Both the position numbers and the translations under genes were made by a program. Below are positions 19,485 to 21,972 of a DNA stretch of 21,972 nt, in pieces. A model generated the notes under the pieces. It did not search any database and was not told the DNA's origin. It was given only the letters and a program-made list of their open reading frames with translations. The stretch spans positions 1-21,972 of the forward strand of contig JADGIZ010000161.1 of the NCBI GenBank assembly GCA_027604665.1, given 5' to 3'. The stretch's first letter is position 1. The number at the start of each line of letters is the position of its first letter. The stretch is from Polyrhizophydium stewartii. Taxonomy: Eukaryota; Chytridiomycota; Chytridiomycetes; Rhizophydiales.

Positions 19485-21018
19485 ATGGACGCCGACCCCG
19501 GCATCGCCGCCGCCCCCGGCGTCGCGGCTGTGCGGCTTGAACCCGACGAGGCGCTGCCCGCCATCCCGGCGGCGCCTCGACGCCCCAACGGCTTCCGGCC
19601 CGGCGCAACCAACGAGTGGGACCGCATGCCGGCCGAGATCCAGCGCATGATCCTCAAGGCCACAAGCCCCTTCACCCAGTTCATCAACAGGCTGCTGCTC
19701 AAGGCCGAGCTGCTCGCCCTTTCCGACAAGCAGCGCGAGCAGGTCTGGCAGGACGCCAGCGACGCCGACTGGCAGGGCGATGTGGATGTGCTGCCGCCCG
19801 TCGACACAAGCAGGTCGCTCCGCCTTCAGTCCTGCACATTCCTCGAGCGCTGCAAAGAGTACACTTACTACCACGCCGCCATCCGCAGCGGCTGGACGGA
19901 CATGCTCGGCTATGAGGAGCCCGAAGAGATTGCGTTTTGCAGCCGCCAGCGAGGGCAATGTCGAGATCCTGTGCGATCTGATTGACGTGCGCAAGGCCGT
20001 CAAGCCGAGCAGCGACTATGCTGAAGAGGCAGCAAAGCAAGGTCGCCTTGAAGTTGTTCGGGTGCTTCACGAGCGCATGCCGGACGACGCCTGCCCCCTC
20101 AGAGTGGGCGATAATGCCTGCGAGAGCGGGAACCTCGATCTCGTTGTCTGGCTCAAGCAGCACCGGCCCGAGTGCATTGGCCCGAGTGCGCTTGTTGGTG
20201 CGGCCCGTGAAAAGCACATGCACATTGCACGCTGGCTTGTCGAGCACACAACGGACCTTGAGTGCGACTGGGACGCATTCAAGCTTGCGGCCAGCACCGA
20301 CAACCTCGAGATGCTCGAGCTGCTCGATCAGCGGTTCCCAAGCGAGCTCGACAGCGTTGGGTCTCGTAAGCTCGTGGCGTCTGACGTGAATGTCCTCGGG
20401 TGGCTTGACAAGCGCGGCGCCGTTGGATATGAAAGTTTGGCCTCTCACATTGCAAGCACGGGCAAGATCGAGTCGCTCGAGTGTGCCATGGTGCGCTTCG
20501 GCATCGAGCTGCGAGAGCAAGACTTGTCGCCTGCCATTCAGCATTGCCACAATCACGTCATCAATTGGGCGTGCAGGCGCGGCGTGCCGCTCACGACCGA
20601 CTCGGCATATTCTCTGGCCTTGTATGATCGCACGGACTTGATGAGCTGGCTGATTGCGCGCGACCGCAGTGCGATCCCGGCTCTTGTCCAGGAGACCTTG
20701 AAGCACGGCAGCGCATCGCTGGTCGAGTGGTGGTGCGTGCGTCACGGCGCTGTGTTTGGCCAAGCGGACCTCGAGACGGCCATCCTCAAGAGGAATGGAG
20801 GAGTGGTCAAGGCTCTGCTCGACCTGAAAGACGTCGAGTGGGATCTTGAAGCCGCGAGGGACATTGCGCAAGGACTGCGCTTGGAAGGCTCGTATTACTT
20901 TCTGCAGCGGTTTTCCCATTTCGCAAAGTACCAGCTGGATGATATTGCTCGAGTACGCAGCGTGATTGACGCGGCGATCGCCCGTCGGGCTGCACAGGCC
21001 GCTGCACCTGCGGAGTAA
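19485..21018 (+). CDS. F-box-like/ankyrin repeat protein with an apparent +1 frameshift
   Basis: Two overlapping frames together look like one protein. Frame A starts at ATG 19485 (MDADPGIAAAPG) and carries NEWDRMPAEIQRMILKAT, an F-box-like helix, then HAAIRSGWTDMLGYEEPEEIAF. Frame B continues AAASEGNVEILCDLIDVRKA and runs through about ten degenerate ankyrin repeats (e.g. AAKQGRLEVVRVLHER, ACESGNLDLVVWLKQ, AASTDNLEMLELLDQ) to TAA at 21018. The switch falls at the T4 run 19935-19938; one T fewer gives IAFAAASEGN and a 510-aa protein. I found no GT-AG intron that fixes the frame. So it is a sequencing or assembly indel, a recent pseudogenisation, or frameshifting. Proteins of this type are probably substrate adaptors for ubiquitin ligases (inference). 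It is convergent with the TLC gene, with 150 bp between the stops. Confidence 0.8.
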
Positions 21019-21168
21019 ATGAAGCTTCTTCTCCCGGTCCAGCCGATGGGATTGCGATATGGCATTCAAAATGCAAGCGCACAAGCAGCAGGAGCACAAG
21101 AAAAGCAAGCAACCGGTTGTGATTGTATGTGTTTGTTTCACTCGACACTCGATGAAATGAATGAGTGA

Positions 21169-21972
21169 TCAGATGTGGTGGATTGCCGCAGCCGTCTTGG
21201 CAACCGAAGCCACTGCTGCTGCCGCCGCTGCCACGTCGGAAGGACGGAAGCGCCACCATGCGCGGATGACCAGCACGGACCAGTACACATTCAAGACCGA
21301 GAACGCGAGCGAGTTGAGTACCAGGAGCAGCGAGACGATGCGGGGCATGTGTGCCGCATCGTCAACGAGGAGGGCCGCGATGCGGGCGTTGGTGAGCTGG
21401 GCGTGCTGCCGCTTCTCGTGTGCAGCGGGAGATGAGGTTGCAGCGGCGGGGAGAGATGAGGCGGCAGTGGACGACGAAGAGCCGGAGGTCCGATCCGGGC
21501 CGGCCAGGCGGGTCAGGGCTGCGCGGGAGATGCCGGTCGAGTCTGCCGAGGCAACGCCGGGCGATTCTGGCATCGCATCGACAAGCATCTTGGCCCCGTC
21601 GCGCACACGCCGGGCATAGTGGACGCCAAGCTCGGCCCAGAATCGCGCGGCGACGATGGCAGGAACGGGCAGCCTGAAGATGAGGAACGCAACCGCACGC
21701 ACGGCAAGGGCGGCCTGGAACCAGCACGGGTGCGACTTGTCTGCGCCTGCGCGCTGCATGAGCCAGACGGCGCTCGATGCCGGGACCGTCGCCTCCGGAA
21801 TGATGAACGAGACGGGAAGCACGGCGGAGATGCGGTACACACGCTCGAGGGCCGTGCCGACGACGCCGAGGCCGTGGTGGATCCATGCGGACCAATGCTC
21901 GCGGGCCTGCAGGGCCATGACGTACATGCCATAGAACGCAAACGCCGTGAAGTCAGCCAAGGCAACGTCGGC
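21169..21972 (-). CDS. TLC (TRAM-LAG1-CLN8) domain membrane protein, C-terminal part
   Basis: The frame enters from the right edge (reading ADVALADFTAFAFYG...) and ends with TGA at 21169; 267 residues are visible and the start lies outside the window. Hydrophobic segments: about 5-21, 30-60 (WSAWIHHGLGVVGTAL, with the His-His pair typical of the TLC core), PVSFIIPEATVPASSAVWLM (the family's Glu-x-Thr/Ser-x-Pro-like segment), AFLIFRLPVPAIVAARFWAEL, and SLLLVLNSLAFSVLNVYWSVLVIR, which matches the last TLC helix. A loop of about 90 residues rich in Ser, Ala and Thr sits before the last helix, longer than usual; it may be real or hide an intron. TLC proteins include ceramide synthases and lipid-sensing or trafficking proteins of ER and plasma membrane; the subgroup looks nearer TMEM56/TLCD than ceramide synthase, with low confidence. 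Confidence 0.8.
   Translation of the reverse strand, partial: ADVALADFTAFAFYGMYVMALQAREHWSAWIHHGLGVVGTALERVYRISAVLPVSFIIPEATVPASSAVWLMQRAGADKSHPCWFQAALAVRAVAFLIFRLPVPAIVAARFWAELGVHYARRVRDGAKMLVDAMPESPGVASADSTGISRAALTRLAGPDRTSGSSSSTAASSLPAAATSSPAAHEKRQHAQLTNARIAALLVDDAAHMPRIVSLLLVLNSLAFSVLNVYWSVLVIRAWWRFRPSDVAAAAAAVASVAKTAAAIHHI

Noticed and set aside
18694..19608. 304-codon minus-strand ORF across the end of the LRR gene and the next promoter
   Set aside because: It is antisense to well-supported LRR exons and has no recognisable motifs.
19858..19942. An intron (GTACAC...TTGCAG) to explain the frame change in the F-box-like/ankyrin gene
   Set aside because: The phases do not match, the donor is atypical and it would remove good ankyrin-like sequence.
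1..21972. tRNA or rRNA genes
   Set aside because: I saw no cloverleaf-like sequence with A/B boxes or rRNA similarity on either strand, but a scan by eye could miss an intron-containing tRNA.

Overview
The window is nuclear DNA from a GC-rich eukaryote. Almost every gene is cut by short introns (mostly 56-100 bp) with GTGAGT-like donors, a strict CTGAC branch motif and a CAG acceptor. Small introns, compact spacing and an F-box-like/ankyrin gene of a type I associate with chytrid genomes suggest a chytrid fungus. That placement is inference; nothing here proves it. Layout, left to right: (1) 1-881, non-coding, simple repeats; (2) 882-3709, minus, a low-complexity protein with ankyrin-like segments; (3) 3868-5027, minus, a four-exon dienelactone hydrolase with a full catalytic triad and a probable mitochondrial presequence; (4) 5290-7939, minus, a single-pass membrane protein with a long Pro/Gln-rich arm and a LEA-2-like domain; (5) 8045-19119, plus, a gene I resolve into 65 exons and 2192 aa; (6) 19485-21018, plus, an F-box-like/ankyrin protein with an apparent one-base frameshift; (7) 21169-21972, minus, the C-terminal part of a TLC-domain membrane protein cut by the window edge. 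The outstanding object is gene 5. It encodes a disordered N-terminus, an alpha-helical region resembling the HeLo/MLKL four-helix-bundle family, a kinase fold lacking the HRD and DFG catalytic residues (a pseudokinase), and 57 consecutive leucine-rich repeats. Helical bundle plus pseudokinase is the layout of the animal necroptosis executioner MLKL; here it is joined to a sensor-like LRR array. With no signal peptide or evident membrane anchor it would be an intracellular receptor/effector, possibly for regulated cell death or non-self recognition (inference). Its LRR part is built as one repeat per exon: 53 of 57 LRR exons are exactly 69 nt and all introns there are phase 2, so exons can be skipped, duplicated or deleted without breaking the frame. 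Exons 33-64 consist of a nine-exon cassette of about 1.24 kb repeated three times plus a shortened fourth copy, with introns nearly as conserved as exons. One copy is a mosaic of two others, and one exon is a fusion created by an in-register deletion of three repeats. This is a young, actively rearranging LRR array. The total coding length of my 65-exon model is divisible by three and free of stops, an internal check on the splicing model.
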